A stretch of DNA of 23,557 bases from a virus, in IMG/VR virus record IMGVR_UViG_3300029448_000449, positions 1 to 23,557 of that record; one strand, given 5' to 3'. The notes below the pieces were generated by a model, which was not told the origin of the DNA, did not search any database, and saw only the letters and a list, made by a program, of their open reading frames with translations. Within the stretch, counting starts at the first letter, position 1; every line of letters starts with the position of its first letter. The position numbers and the translations under genes are program-made. This document shows positions 1 to 6,945 of the stretch, piece by piece.

Positions 1-177
1 GGAAATACTACAACTAACTTTACCTTAAAAGCTAAAAGTAGTTGGACTAATGCTAACTTAGTAGCAATATGCCCTGTATCAGAATGGGATGTAGTTTTTG
101 CTAGTCAAGTAGATAGCGTTATAACTAACCCACCAGTAGAAAGCACACCAGACCAAGCATTTAGCGTACCTAGTTAA
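1..177 (+). CDS. C-terminal end of an unrecognised phage protein (5' partial)
   Basis: Frame 1 is open from the first base to a TAA at 175-177, giving the last 58 residues of a protein that begins outside the window. The piece is rich in Thr, Asn, Ser and Val, with alternating polar and hydrophobic residues and a Pro/Ser-rich end, which looks beta-rich and would suit an extracellular or virion protein. No motif allows a family call. It is followed after two bases by the oxygenase-like gene on the same strand, so both are likely co-transcribed. Confidence 0.6.
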   Translation, partial: GNTTTNFTLKAKSSWTNANLVAICPVSEWDVVFASQVDSVITNPPVESTPDQAFSVPS

Positions 178-179
178 GT

Positions 180-884
180 ATGGACGGACATTCTTTTCAG
201 ATGCACACTATGCCTGCGGTATATGTGCTAGAAACACAAATGCCAAAAGATATGATTGATAGCGTTAATGATTATATGGATGAGTATAAACATGATAAAA
301 ACAAACAATCATTAGCTAATACTTTAGTAGGGCAAATAGATAAAGGAGAACAGTTACTGTTAGACCACAATGATAAAAGAATGGTTGAGTATAATAATTT
401 TATCTGCAGCCTTGGTGCTGAATATATCAATCATTTTGCTGCTTCGGGTAATAGTCTTAAAGGTCCTAAACAAGTTCAAATAGACGAAACCTGGTCAGTA
501 CATAGTTACGATGGTGACTACAATCCAATACACGACCACGGAACTAAAACATTAATGGGTATATCAACAACAGCTTGGACTAAAGTACCACCACAAATAG
601 GTAATGTTAATGCTCAATCACCAACTTATTCGCTATACAACGAAAGTGGACATTCAGACGGCTGTATTGCTTTTCAATATGGGCAAACTTCTCTTATAGA
701 TAGTGAAAGATTAAAACCTGCCCAATCATTTGTTATGACCCCTGAAGTAGGAAAACTATTAGTATTCCCTTCTTGGTTGTCACACATGGTCTATCCCTTC
801 AAAGGTGAAGGAGAAAGACGAACCATCGCATCCAACTTAAATTGTTGGGATGTGCAACAACCAACACCAGAGGAGGTGCAATAA
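180..884 (+). CDS. 2-oxoglutarate/Fe(II)-dependent oxygenase-like protein
   Basis: This 234-residue protein resembles the phage 2OG-Fe(II) oxygenase family (TIGR02466/PF13759-like). The first iron-ligand region is NPIHDHG around residues 116-121, with His118 and His120. The distal half has FPSWLSHMVYP at 196-206, with His202 as second ligand region, followed by RR at 213-214 as the likely 2-oxoglutarate carboxylate anchor. The spacing and the 'FP-W-H-V-P' signature fit the double-stranded beta-helix fold. Enzymes of this group use O2 and 2-oxoglutarate to hydroxylate protein, nucleotide or small-molecule substrates; the substrate cannot be told from sequence. ATG180 lies two bases after the previous stop and lacks a clear ribosome site; ATG201 (Met8) is an alternative. 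The gene ends in TAATG, shared with the next start. Confidence 0.75.
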   Translation: MDGHSFQMHTMPAVYVLETQMPKDMIDSVNDYMDEYKHDKNKQSLANTLVGQIDKGEQLLLDHNDKRMVEYNNFICSLGAEYINHFAASGNSLKGPKQVQIDETWSVHSYDGDYNPIHDHGTKTLMGISTTAWTKVPPQIGNVNAQSPTYSLYNESGHSDGCIAFQYGQTSLIDSERLKPAQSFVMTPEVGKLLVFPSWLSHMVYPFKGEGERRTIASNLNCWDVQQPTPEEVQ

Positions 885-1123
885 TGTCTAATAAAGACAA
901 ACAAGAAGAAAATAAAGCTGTTATCGGGGATAAAGAAATTCTAGAAACAGAAATGACTGAACAGCAAAAATATCTTGCAAATCAAATAACAGATTTGAGA
1001 AACAAAAAAGCTAAACTATCGTTCGATATGGATCAAATAGAAGCCGCTTTAACTGTTTTTCAAAATACATTCATAGCTTCAACTAAAGAAGAAGCTGATA
1101 AAAACTTAGAGGAGAAAAAATGA
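884..1123 (+). CDS. Small coiled-coil phage protein of unknown function
   Basis: A 79-residue, charged, probably all-helical protein. Residues 15-60 show heptad-like spacing (LANQITDLRNKKAKLSFDMD, then QIEAALTVF), as in a short coiled coil. The start is ATG884, which overlaps the oxygenase stop as TAATG and is preceded by a strong AGGAGG eight bases upstream; a longer in-frame start at 842 is rejected because it has no ribosome site and lies deep in the oxygenase gene. It ends in ATGA overlap with the next small gene. No enzymatic motif is visible. Small proteins of this type are common beside phage tail and lysis genes. Confidence 0.75.
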   Translation: MSNKDKQEENKAVIGDKEILETEMTEQQKYLANQITDLRNKKAKLSFDMDQIEAALTVFQNTFIASTKEEADKNLEEKK

Positions 1124-1278
1124 TTGTAGAAATAGTTATGTGGGTAACCACAATAGTAACGGTTGCTAGTTTAATAGCGGCTTCAACACCAACACCAAAA
1201 GATGACGCATGGATTGGCAAACTATATAAGTTTGTTGACTTATTAGCCTTAAACATAGGTAAAGCAAAACAAAAATAA
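1120..1278 (+). CDS. 52-residue single-pass membrane protein
   Basis: ATG1120 overlaps the preceding stop by four bases (ATGA) and has GGAG at 1111-1114. The product begins with a hydrophobic helix (about residues 3-21, MIVEIVMWVTTIVTVASLIA), then a TPTPKDDAW turn, then an amphipathic segment ending in a Lys-rich tail. This is the organisation of many tiny phage membrane proteins, some of them holin-like; the sequence does not say more. Neighbours on both sides are also small and membrane- or coiled-coil-type, suggesting a cluster of envelope-acting accessory proteins. Confidence 0.75.
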   Translation: MIVEIVMWVTTIVTVASLIAASTPTPKDDAWIGKLYKFVDLLALNIGKAKQK

Positions 1279-1280
1279 TA

Positions 1281-1463
1281 ATGCCTACGGTAAAGGAAAC
1301 ATTAGCAGAACTTAACGCACACGAAAGAGAGTGTACTATTCGTTATGAATATATCGAAAAAAGATTAGACGAAGGTTCTGCTAAATTTAAAAGATTAGAA
1401 ATGTTGTTATGGGGGGTTTATCCATTTATACTAGGCTCTATAGTTTTCGCTGCTTTTATATAG
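1281..1463 (+). CDS. XhlA-like small membrane protein (putative lysis accessory)
   Basis: A 60-residue protein with an N-terminal charged helix, likely a coiled coil (residues 1-40, including HERECTIRYEYIEKRL), followed by one hydrophobic helix at the C-terminus (about 42-60, LLWGVYPFILGSIVFAAF). This layout matches the haemolysin XhlA-type phage proteins, which sit in the membrane with the coiled coil in the cytoplasm and assist holin/endolysin lysis. It starts at ATG1281, two bases after the previous stop, without a strong ribosome site. The family call rests on architecture, not on an alignment. Confidence 0.65.
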   Translation: MPTVKETLAELNAHERECTIRYEYIEKRLDEGSAKFKRLEMLLWGVYPFILGSIVFAAFI

Positions 1464-1472
1464 GAGATACTA

Positions 1473-3347
1473 GTGCCTTTACAAAAACTTTTATTTAAAC
1501 CAGGAATAAATAAAGAAGGAACTGCTTACTCTAACGAGGGAGGATGGTTCAATTCTAATTTAGTTAGGTTTAGAAAAGGACTGCCTGAAAAAATAGGTGG
1601 TTGGGTAAAAGCTTCTCCCAACAGTTTTAAAGCATCAGGTAGAGCACTTCATGCTTGGGTAGATTTAGACGGTACTAAATATTTAGGTTTAGGAACTACT
1701 TGGAAATATTACGTTAAAGAAGGTGAAGTTTATAATGACGTAACTCCTATACGTGCAACAACTACAAACGGAATAACTTTTGCTGCTACCGATGGCAGTG
1801 CTACTATAACAGCAACTGATACGTCTCATGGAGCAGTTACAGGAGATTTCGTAACTATTTCAGGAGCTGTAAGTTTAGGTGGTAATATTACTGCTACCGT
1901 TTTAAATCAAGAACACCAAGTTGTTTCAGTACCTACTTCAAACACATACACGTTTACTGCATCAGCTACAGCAAACTCTAGTGACAGTGGTAACGGTGGA
2001 TCAGGGGTTGACGGTGCTTATCAAATAAATGTAGGACTAGACGTTTATGTTCCTTCTACAGGTTGGGGTTCTGATTACTGGGGAGCAGGTACATGGGGTA
2101 GTGTTTCTGCTTTAAGTTCTACAAATCAATTACGTCTTTGGTCTCATGATAACTTCGGAGAAGATTTACTTATGTGCCCTCGTGGTGGTAATGTTTTTTA
2201 TTGGGATGAAAGCAGTGGCACTGATAATAGAGCAGTGGCTTTATCAGCTCTTACAGGTGCAAATTTAACACCTACATTAGCATTACAGGTTATGGTGTCT
2301 GACGTAGATAGACACGTTATTTGTTTCGGTGCGGACCCTTTAAATGCAGGAGGCACAGCTAGAACAGGAGCAATAGACCCTATGTTTATAGCTTGGAGCG
2401 ATCAAGAAAGGGTAGAAGAATGGGAACCGCTTCCAACAAATACGGCAGGTTCTTTTAGGTTATCCGCAGGTTCAGCAATAGTAGGAGCAACAAGAGCTAG
2501 ACAAGAAACACTTATTTGGACAGATACTTCTTTATATTCAATGACTTTTGTAGGTCAACCTTTTACTTTTTCGGTTAATTTAGTTAATGAAGGCGTGGGT
2601 CTTGTTGGACCTAACGCTATGGTAAATACTCCTAAAGGTGTGTTTTGGATGGATAAAAAAGGTTTTTACACATACTCAGGACAAGTTCAAGAACTTCCAT
2701 GTAGTGTAGACGCTTACGTTTTTGATGATTTAAACCAAACACAAAGTTATCAAATATTTGGTTTTGTTAATAAAGCATTTAATGAAGTAGGTTGGTTTTA
2801 TTGTTCTTCAGGAACAACAGTTATAGATAGATATGTTACCTATAACTATGAAGAAAATATTTGGATGATTGGAGAACTTTCTAGAACCGCTTGGTTAGAC
2901 GAAGGAATTTTTTCCGAACCTAAAGCAACGTCTACAGACGTTAATTATGTGGGTTATTGTTATAACCATGAATCAGGTGTAGATGACGATGGTTCTGCTA
3001 TGACTAATGTTTTTATAGAGTCTAGTGATTTTGATTTAGGAGAGGGAGACGAGTATCAATTTATTAGTAGAGTTATCCCCGATATTAAATTTATAGGAAA
3101 TGGTGATACAGGCTCTGGTGGTCAAACTTTAGATATTGTTTTAAAAAGAAGAAACTTTCCAGGAGAAGATTTAACAACTGCCGTAACAGGTTCTTGTACA
3201 TCAGTGACTACTAAAATAGATACTAGGGTTAGAGGAAGACAAGCAGTATTAAGACTTCAGTCTAATGATACAGACACAACAGTTATTGGAATGAGTTTTA
3301 GAGCAGGAGCTACACGTATAGAAACCCAAGCAGACGGTAAACGATAA
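1473..3347 (+). CDS. P22 gp10-like tail accessory / packaged-DNA stabilisation protein
   Basis: A 624-residue beta-rich protein. The N-terminus (FNSNLVRFRKGLPEKIGGW, about residues 27-45) is the hallmark of the phage stabilisation protein family typified by P22 gp10, which closes the portal channel and forms the tail-machine stem after DNA packaging. Further repeated beta-propeller-like blades follow, for example GWGSDYWGAGTWG near 196-208 and repeated 'W' and 'DR-V' segments. Residues about 95-180 form a Thr/Ser/Gly-rich, Ig-like insertion. The start is GTG1473 with AGGAG at 1462-1466. It overlaps the next gene by one base (TAATG). P22 gp10 is 472 residues, so this protein is longer, mainly through the insertion. 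Confidence 0.7.
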   Translation: MPLQKLLFKPGINKEGTAYSNEGGWFNSNLVRFRKGLPEKIGGWVKASPNSFKASGRALHAWVDLDGTKYLGLGTTWKYYVKEGEVYNDVTPIRATTTNGITFAATDGSATITATDTSHGAVTGDFVTISGAVSLGGNITATVLNQEHQVVSVPTSNTYTFTASATANSSDSGNGGSGVDGAYQINVGLDVYVPSTGWGSDYWGAGTWGSVSALSSTNQLRLWSHDNFGEDLLMCPRGGNVFYWDESSGTDNRAVALSALTGANLTPTLALQVMVSDVDRHVICFGADPLNAGGTARTGAIDPMFIAWSDQERVEEWEPLPTNTAGSFRLSAGSAIVGATRARQETLIWTDTSLYSMTFVGQPFTFSVNLVNEGVGLVGPNAMVNTPKGVFWMDKKGFYTYSGQVQELPCSVDAYVFDDLNQTQSYQIFGFVNKAFNEVGWFYCSSGTTVIDRYVTYNYEENIWMIGELSRTAWLDEGIFSEPKATSTDVNYVGYCYNHESGVDDDGSAMTNVFIESSDFDLGEGDEYQFISRVIPDIKFIGNGDTGSGGQTLDIVLKRRNFPGEDLTTAVTGSCTSVTTKIDTRVRGRQAVLRLQSNDTDTTVIGMSFRAGATRIETQADGKR

Positions 3348-3673
3348 TGGCTAAATTATTAGAAACAAAACTTCCAACAGCTATAGGACCTATTGACCCT
3401 GCAATATTTAATCGTTTAGTTAGAGTATTAGAATTAAGTTTAAATAGAGTTGACGTAGGATCAACAGTAAATGTTAATGAAACAGAGAGAAATATTAATC
3501 AGTTTAATACAGGCGATATTATTTGGAATTTAGCAACACAACAATTACAACTGTGGACAGGAACAACATGGGTAGATATATATTCGGGAACCGAAAAAGG
3601 AGTTCAGGGAACAATGTCTCTTGGACAAATAAGTGTGTCGACTGGTGGCGATACAACAATAAAAATACCATAA
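3347..3673 (+). CDS. Hypothetical phage protein, probably virion- or tail-associated
   Basis: A 108-residue protein with a helical N-terminal half (residues 15-40, FNRLVRVLELSLNRVD) and a beta-rich C-terminal half containing IIWNLATQQLQLWTGTTWVDI around 58-78, which looks like a small surface-fold motif. Its start shares TAATG with the stop of the gp10-like gene, implying translational coupling and a related role in the tail. No catalytic motif is visible. A second reading frame inside the gene is only an upstream extension of the lysozyme frame. Confidence 0.7.
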   Translation: MAKLLETKLPTAIGPIDPAIFNRLVRVLELSLNRVDVGSTVNVNETERNINQFNTGDIIWNLATQQLQLWTGTTWVDIYSGTEKGVQGTMSLGQISVSTGGDTTIKIP

Positions 3674-3684
3674 AAGGGGATATT

Positions 3685-4131
3685 ATGGATATGAAAAAAC
3701 TACAAGAAGAATTAACTTTCGATGAGGGCTGTATCGATAAAATATATCTCGATCATTTAGGTTATCCGACATTTGGTATAGGTCATTTAATATTAGAAAC
3801 AGATCCAGAACATGGACAAGATGTAGATACACCAGTATCTGAAGAACGGATAACTGATTGTTTTGAAAAAGACATACAAAATGTTATAAATGATTTAAAT
3901 AGAAACATGGATTGGTGGAAAGATTTACCAGAAGATTTACAAAGAGTTATGGCTAATATGTGTTTTAACTTAGGTATAACTAGGTTATTAAAATTTAAAA
4001 AGTTTTTAGGTGCGATGGAAGACCATAACTGGGACAAAGCCGCAGTTGAAATGTTAGATAGTCGTTGGGCTATACAAGTCGGTCCACGAGCTATAAGATT
4101 AAAAGATAGAGTATTAAAAGGAGAAATATAA
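3685..4131 (+). CDS. Endolysin, T4-type lysozyme (glycoside hydrolase 24)
   Basis: A 148-residue muramidase that cleaves the glycan of peptidoglycan for host lysis. The N-terminus aligns with T4 lysozyme: FDEG carries catalytic Glu14, YLDHLGYPTFGIGHL carries Asp23 and Thr29, matching T4 Glu11, Asp20 and Thr26. The C-terminal lobe also aligns (MANMCFNLG near 93-101; DSRWAIQVGPRA near 128-139). T4 lysozyme has 164 residues, so this is slightly short but complete. ATG3685 is preceded by AGGGGA at 3675-3680; an upstream in-frame ATG at 3523 is rejected because it would add residues unlike any lysozyme. There is no signal peptide, so release should need a holin, and several candidates lie downstream. 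Confidence 0.92.
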   Translation: MDMKKLQEELTFDEGCIDKIYLDHLGYPTFGIGHLILETDPEHGQDVDTPVSEERITDCFEKDIQNVINDLNRNMDWWKDLPEDLQRVMANMCFNLGITRLLKFKKFLGAMEDHNWDKAAVEMLDSRWAIQVGPRAIRLKDRVLKGEI

Positions 4132-4253
4132 TGCCAGGAATGAAAAAAGCTAAAGGCTATAAAAAAGGCGGAGCAATAAAAAGTTCTAAATATAAGAAAA
4201 AAGGTGGCTCTAAGAAAAGAGTCATGAAAAAGAAGAAAAGCAAGAAGAAGTAA
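4131..4253 (+). CDS. 40-residue lysine-rich protein
   Basis: ATG4131 overlaps the lysozyme stop as TAATG, and GGAG lies just upstream. The product has 19 Lys and one Arg in 40 residues and no acidic residue, with Gly/Ser spacers (YKKGGAIKSSKYKKKGGSKK). Such a peptide should be disordered and bind nucleic acid or membranes electrostatically. It could neutralise packaged DNA, be a minor virion component, or act on the host nucleoid; none can be chosen. The reading frame is precisely packed between two genes, which supports it being real. Confidence 0.65.
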   Translation: MPGMKKAKGYKKGGAIKSSKYKKKGGSKKRVMKKKKSKKK

Positions 4254-4928
4254 GTGCCTTCCCTTATAAGTAATATCCCACATTTTAAATGCTGGGTACG
4301 TAGGGAATTTACTGCTAATCACCAAAAATATCATGGAGAGTTTCTTCATGCAATAGCTTTTGCCGTAAACACTATACCCGACAGGTCGTTAAGCTTTCAA
4401 GTTGTTTTTACAGGTTGTGAAAGAGAGTACGATGATTGGGATGAAGGTAATATACACGGAGGGGCTATGTGGGCTAGAATGCCTATACAGGGATTAATAG
4501 CAGATATACCTGTAGAAGAATGGGCTACACCTATGGAAGATCATATTTGTCAGCCTTGGGATTGCGAATCCAGAGATCATTCAGTCATAGTTATGGATAG
4601 AGTTAGTTCTAGTCCATGGCTTTGCAAAATAGACGGAAAGTTTTATACTGGTAAATATATGTTTACGGTGGACTATACGAATAACGCTATTGCTGATTGT
4701 CCTGCACAACACAAACAATCTCATGTATTATATATTACAGAAGATTGCGAATGGAAAGGCAACATAGTTGCTTTACCAAATAACAGGGTAAGAGCTACTA
4801 GTCCTGCGTTATGGGTGACTGGAGAAGGAGCACCAGATTTTACTCCTTCACAACACACTCACTCTGCAGAAGGACATGAGAGTTATCTAGACCCATCAAT
4901 AACTTTTAATAACTTATACGAGGATTAA
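4254..4928 (+). CDS. Unrecognised 224-residue Cys/His/Trp-containing protein
   Basis: GTG4254 follows the previous stop directly, with only a weak purine-rich ribosome site. The protein starts ISNIPHFKCWVRREF and is rich in Trp, His, Cys and acidic residues. Visible segments are HGEFLHAIAFAVNTIPDRSLSFQVVF (a helix then a strand), DDWDEGNIHGGAMWARMPI, and near the C-terminus SPALWVTGEGAPDFTPSQHTH. The distribution of His and Cys could suit metal binding, but there is no recognisable zinc or iron motif. It has the look of a conserved globular phage protein, possibly in the virion. No function is assigned. Confidence 0.75.
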   Translation: MPSLISNIPHFKCWVRREFTANHQKYHGEFLHAIAFAVNTIPDRSLSFQVVFTGCEREYDDWDEGNIHGGAMWARMPIQGLIADIPVEEWATPMEDHICQPWDCESRDHSVIVMDRVSSSPWLCKIDGKFYTGKYMFTVDYTNNAIADCPAQHKQSHVLYITEDCEWKGNIVALPNNRVRATSPALWVTGEGAPDFTPSQHTHSAEGHESYLDPSITFNNLYED

Positions 4929-4930
4929 TT

Positions 4931-5125
4931 ATGGCAGCGAAAAAGAAAACACATAAAACTAAAGATGGCAGAACAGCTAAGAAAGGTCTTTATTACAATA
5001 TAAATAAAAAACGTAAAGAAGGCAGAAAAATGCGTAAGAAAGGAGCTAAAGGTGCACCAACTGCTGCTGCTTTTAAACGTTCTGCTAAAACAGCTAAAAA
5101 GCCTAAAAAGAAAAGTAAAAAATAA
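4931..5125 (+). CDS. Small lysine/arginine-rich basic protein
   Basis: A 64-residue protein made mostly of Lys, Arg, Ala and Gly, with only two acidic residues. It begins KKKTHKTKDGRTAKKGLYYN, has a KKRKEGRKMRKKGAKGAPTA core and ends in a poly-lysine tail. ATG4931 has GAGGA at 4920-4924 with good spacing. The composition suggests nucleic-acid binding or charge neutralisation of packaged DNA, as with histone-H1-like tails; this is inferred from composition alone. The next gene encodes another basic protein. Confidence 0.75.
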   Translation: MAAKKKTHKTKDGRTAKKGLYYNINKKRKEGRKMRKKGAKGAPTAAAFKRSAKTAKKPKKKSKK

Positions 5126-5127
5126 TA

Positions 5128-5427
5128 ATGGCTGCAAAACGTAAAGAAAAGTCTATAAAGCGTACTACTAAAGGCAAAGGTGCGAATTACCGACCTACAA
5201 AAAGTGGTGCGGGTATGACTAAGAAAGGCGTTAAAGCATATAGAAAAAAGAATCCTGGTAGTAAATTAAAAACAGCTGTTACAGGAAAAGTTAAAAAGGG
5301 AAGTAAAGCAGCAAAAAGAAGAAAGTCTTACTGTGCTAGAAGTGCAGGACAGATGAAGAAATTTCCTAAAGCGGCTAAAAATCCTAATTCAAGATTGCGA
5401 CAAGCAAGAAAAAGGTGGAAGTGCTAA
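5128..5427 (+). CDS. Basic DUF6321-like phage protein
   Basis: A 99-residue, strongly basic protein. The pattern AGMTKKGVKAYRKKNPGSKL (about residues 28-47), then KGSKAAKRRKSYCARSAGQM (57-76) and the ending RKRWKC matches what I recall of the DUF6321 family of marine phage and cyanophage proteins. One Cys lies in the conserved SYCAR segment and one is the last residue. Its role is unknown; the charge suggests nucleic-acid contact. ATG5128 lies two bases after the previous stop without a clear ribosome site, suggesting translational coupling. It overlaps the nuclease start as TAATG. Confidence 0.78.
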   Translation: MAAKRKEKSIKRTTKGKGANYRPTKSGAGMTKKGVKAYRKKNPGSKLKTAVTGKVKKGSKAAKRRKSYCARSAGQMKKFPKAAKNPNSRLRQARKRWKC

Positions 5428-5852
5428 TGTATGAATATGGTTGTACAGTTGAAAGAGTGGTTGATGGTGACACTATTGACGTTGTTTTGGATCTCGGGTT
5501 TGATATTAGGTTTAAGTCTCGTGTTCGTTTATATGGTATTGATACTCCCGAGTCACGTACTCGTGACAAAGATGAAAAAGTTAGAGGAAAAATGGCAGCG
5601 GCTTTTTTAAAAGAAGCTGTAGATAACGGTGCTAAAGTTGTTATAGAAACTAAGTTAAAAGATTCTAGAGGTAAATACGGTAGAGTTTTAGGAAACGTTG
5701 TTGTTGACGGAGTAAATATAAACGAAGCGTTAATAAAAAACTTTTTAGCAGTAGCTTATTTTGGTCAATCTAAAGACGAGGTAGAAGCAGAACATTTAGT
5801 TAATAGAGAAAAATTAATAGAATTAGGTAAATTTACACCAGTAGAGGTTTAA
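5427..5852 (+). CDS. Staphylococcal nuclease-like thermonuclease (SNase domain)
   Basis: A 141-residue single-domain nuclease. VVDGDTIDV is the family N-terminal strand; RLYGIDTPE carries Arg34, Asp39, Thr40 and Glu42, and DSRGKYGRVLG carries Arg86, matching Arg35, Asp40, Thr41, Glu43 and Arg87 of the S. aureus enzyme. It should be a calcium-dependent phosphodiesterase acting on DNA or RNA. There is no signal peptide, so it would act in the cytoplasm, for example in host nucleic-acid breakdown for phage synthesis. ATG5427 overlaps the previous stop and has AGGTGG at 5413-5418; an in-frame GTG at 5415 lies inside that ribosome site and is rejected. Confidence 0.9.
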   Translation: MYEYGCTVERVVDGDTIDVVLDLGFDIRFKSRVRLYGIDTPESRTRDKDEKVRGKMAAAFLKEAVDNGAKVVIETKLKDSRGKYGRVLGNVVVDGVNINEALIKNFLAVAYFGQSKDEVEAEHLVNREKLIELGKFTPVEV

Positions 5853-5853
5853 T

Positions 5854-6201
5854 ATGGAAGAACAAATAATTACTGAAGACGGTATCGTAGCAAAAAACAA
5901 ACCAATAAAAAGAAAATTAGAACTTGATATAGACGTAACTCCTAAAAACAATGGAGAAAACCCATTTATTAAATGGGTACACCTTGCTAAAACTATAGAC
6001 GCTTGGCGTATCTTTCCTAGAATATTCGTAAGTGTTTATATAGTCTTACTTTACAAAGTAGTTATTTGGTTTATGGAACTTCCTGAACCTAACTTAGAAC
6101 AAGCAGGTCTTGTGTCTATTGTTGTAGGAGCTATGGCAGCAGTGTTTGGAATATACGCAGGAACATCAGGACAAAGTAAAAAATTTAAAGGCGAAGATTA
6201 A
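5854..6201 (+). CDS. Two-helix holin-like membrane protein
   Basis: A 115-residue protein with a charged, probably cytoplasmic N-terminal half (residues 1-50) and two hydrophobic helices at about 56-74 (IFVSVYIVLLYKVVIWF) and 84-103 (AGLVSIVVGAMAAVFGIYAG), joined by a short ELPEPNLEQ turn; the tail is charged (SKKFKGED). This matches class II holin topology, in which small membrane proteins form lesions that let the endolysin reach the wall. Its position shortly after the endolysin and before more small membrane proteins supports a lysis role. A GAGG site precedes ATG5854. Confidence 0.65.
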   Translation: MEEQIITEDGIVAKNKPIKRKLELDIDVTPKNNGENPFIKWVHLAKTIDAWRIFPRIFVSVYIVLLYKVVIWFMELPEPNLEQAGLVSIVVGAMAAVFGIYAGTSGQSKKFKGED

Positions 6202-6386
6202 TGAAAGTATTTGCTACTGAATTTAAAGTCGGTGATAAAATATATGATGGACCTTATATCTATGCTAATTCTTTTGAAGAAGCAGAAATGGAAGCAGTAG
6301 TTTATGGTGTTATTGTTGTTGGTATAGTAACAGCTATTATCAGTAATGAAGAAGAAGGTACGGAATGGAACAGGGTTTTGCATTAA
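6201..6386 (+). CDS. Small hypothetical phage protein
   Basis: A 61-residue protein starting at a TAATG overlap with the holin-like gene. It has a compact alpha/beta look: FATEFKVGDKIYDGPYIYAN, then an EEAEMEAV helix, a hydrophobic strand (VYGVIVVGIVTAII) and a polar end. I read it as a small soluble globular fold rather than a membrane protein, although the Val/Ile stretch at about 34-47 could be membrane-associated. No function is recognised. Its last 22 bases overlap the following gene. Confidence 0.65.
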   Translation: MKVFATEFKVGDKIYDGPYIYANSFEEAEMEAVVYGVIVVGIVTAIISNEEEGTEWNRVLH

Positions 6387-6661
6387 TAGCTGAAGTCGGT
6401 ATTCCTATTGCAGGTGCATTAGTTATGGCGTATTTTATCTTTTTAGTTATGAAACAACTTATGGATGGTTTAGTTGATGAAATTAAAACAGTACAAGGTA
6501 TTACTAAAATGTTGATTACTAGAGCGTCTATTATGAACAACGATATGATTCGTATTGATACAAGCGTATCTAGTGCTTTGAATATACCCCCTGACCTAGA
6601 TAGAATAGCTAGAGCAGAAAATTTTGTAGAAGACGGGAAGATAGATGCTAGGAGAGATTGA
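6365..6661 (+). CDS. Holin-like protein with N-terminal membrane helix (paralog 1)
   Basis: A 98-residue protein: one hydrophobic helix at about residues 5-28 (LIAEVGIPIAGALVMAYFIF), then a long helical, coiled-coil-like region (MDGLVDEIKTVQGITKML, MNNDMIRIDTSVSSAL) and a charged tail. The next gene encodes the same architecture with matching landmarks (LIAEVGIPI against LIAEFGFPV; NNDMIRID against DQDMIRLQ; VSSAL against VNTVL), so the two look like tandem duplicates. ATG6365 has GAAGG nearby and overlaps the previous gene by 22 bases. A holin, antiholin or membrane-tethered scaffold role is possible; sequence does not decide. Confidence 0.65.
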   Translation: MEQGFALIAEVGIPIAGALVMAYFIFLVMKQLMDGLVDEIKTVQGITKMLITRASIMNNDMIRIDTSVSSALNIPPDLDRIARAENFVEDGKIDARRD

Positions 6662-6945
6662 TGGACATAGCTCAATTAATAGCAGAGTTCGGTTTTCCTG
6701 TAGTAATGGTAGTAGGACTAGGTTATTTTGTTTATTATGTATGGCAAACAATAACGAATACAATAGATCCAGCAGTACAGGAAATGAAAGGCACAATTAT
6801 AAGATTAACAGACCAACTTCGTTTATTAGACCAAGACATGATAAGATTACAACAAAAAGTCAATACAGTATTACAGCTAAAAGAGCAGGAGGTATTGAGT
6901 GATGATAAAAAAGAAAACAACGAAAAAACAAAAAGAGGAAGTTGA
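6661..6945 (+). CDS. Holin-like protein with N-terminal membrane helix (paralog 2)
   Basis: A 94-residue protein with a hydrophobic helix at about residues 4-27 (LIAEFGFPVVMVVGLGYFVY) and a coiled-coil-like helical region to about residue 75 (MKGTIIRLTDQLRLLDQDMI), ending in a Lys/Asp-rich tail. ATG6661 overlaps the previous stop as TGATG with AGGAGAG at 6650-6656; an in-frame TTG at 6658 is too close to that site. Its end overlaps the csgF-like gene by 44 bases. It pairs with the preceding paralog, perhaps as a hetero-oligomer or a holin/antiholin couple. Confidence 0.65.
   Translation: MDIAQLIAEFGFPVVMVVGLGYFVYYVWQTITNTIDPAVQEMKGTIIRLTDQLRLLDQDMIRLQQKVNTVLQLKEQEVLSDDKKENNEKTKRGS

Noticed and set aside
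842-883. A longer start for the small coiled-coil gene
   Set aside because: No ribosome site is present at 842, while ATG884 has AGGAGG and a TAATG overlap.
3523-3684. An upstream ATG extending the lysozyme by 54 residues
   Set aside because: The added residues resemble no lysozyme N-terminus and overlap the preceding gene in another frame. ATG3685 has a proper AGGGGA site and fits T4 lysozyme.
3783-4349. A 188-codon open frame on the minus strand across the lysozyme gene
   Set aside because: It is the complement of well-supported lysozyme and basic-protein genes. Its Phe/Ser/Leu-rich product is typical of antisense frames to Lys/Asp-rich coding sequence.
6645-6902. An 85-codon frame overlapping the second holin-like gene
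   Set aside because: It lies in another frame of a gene with a clear membrane/coiled-coil product and its own translation is Ser/Arg/Asn-rich without any pattern.
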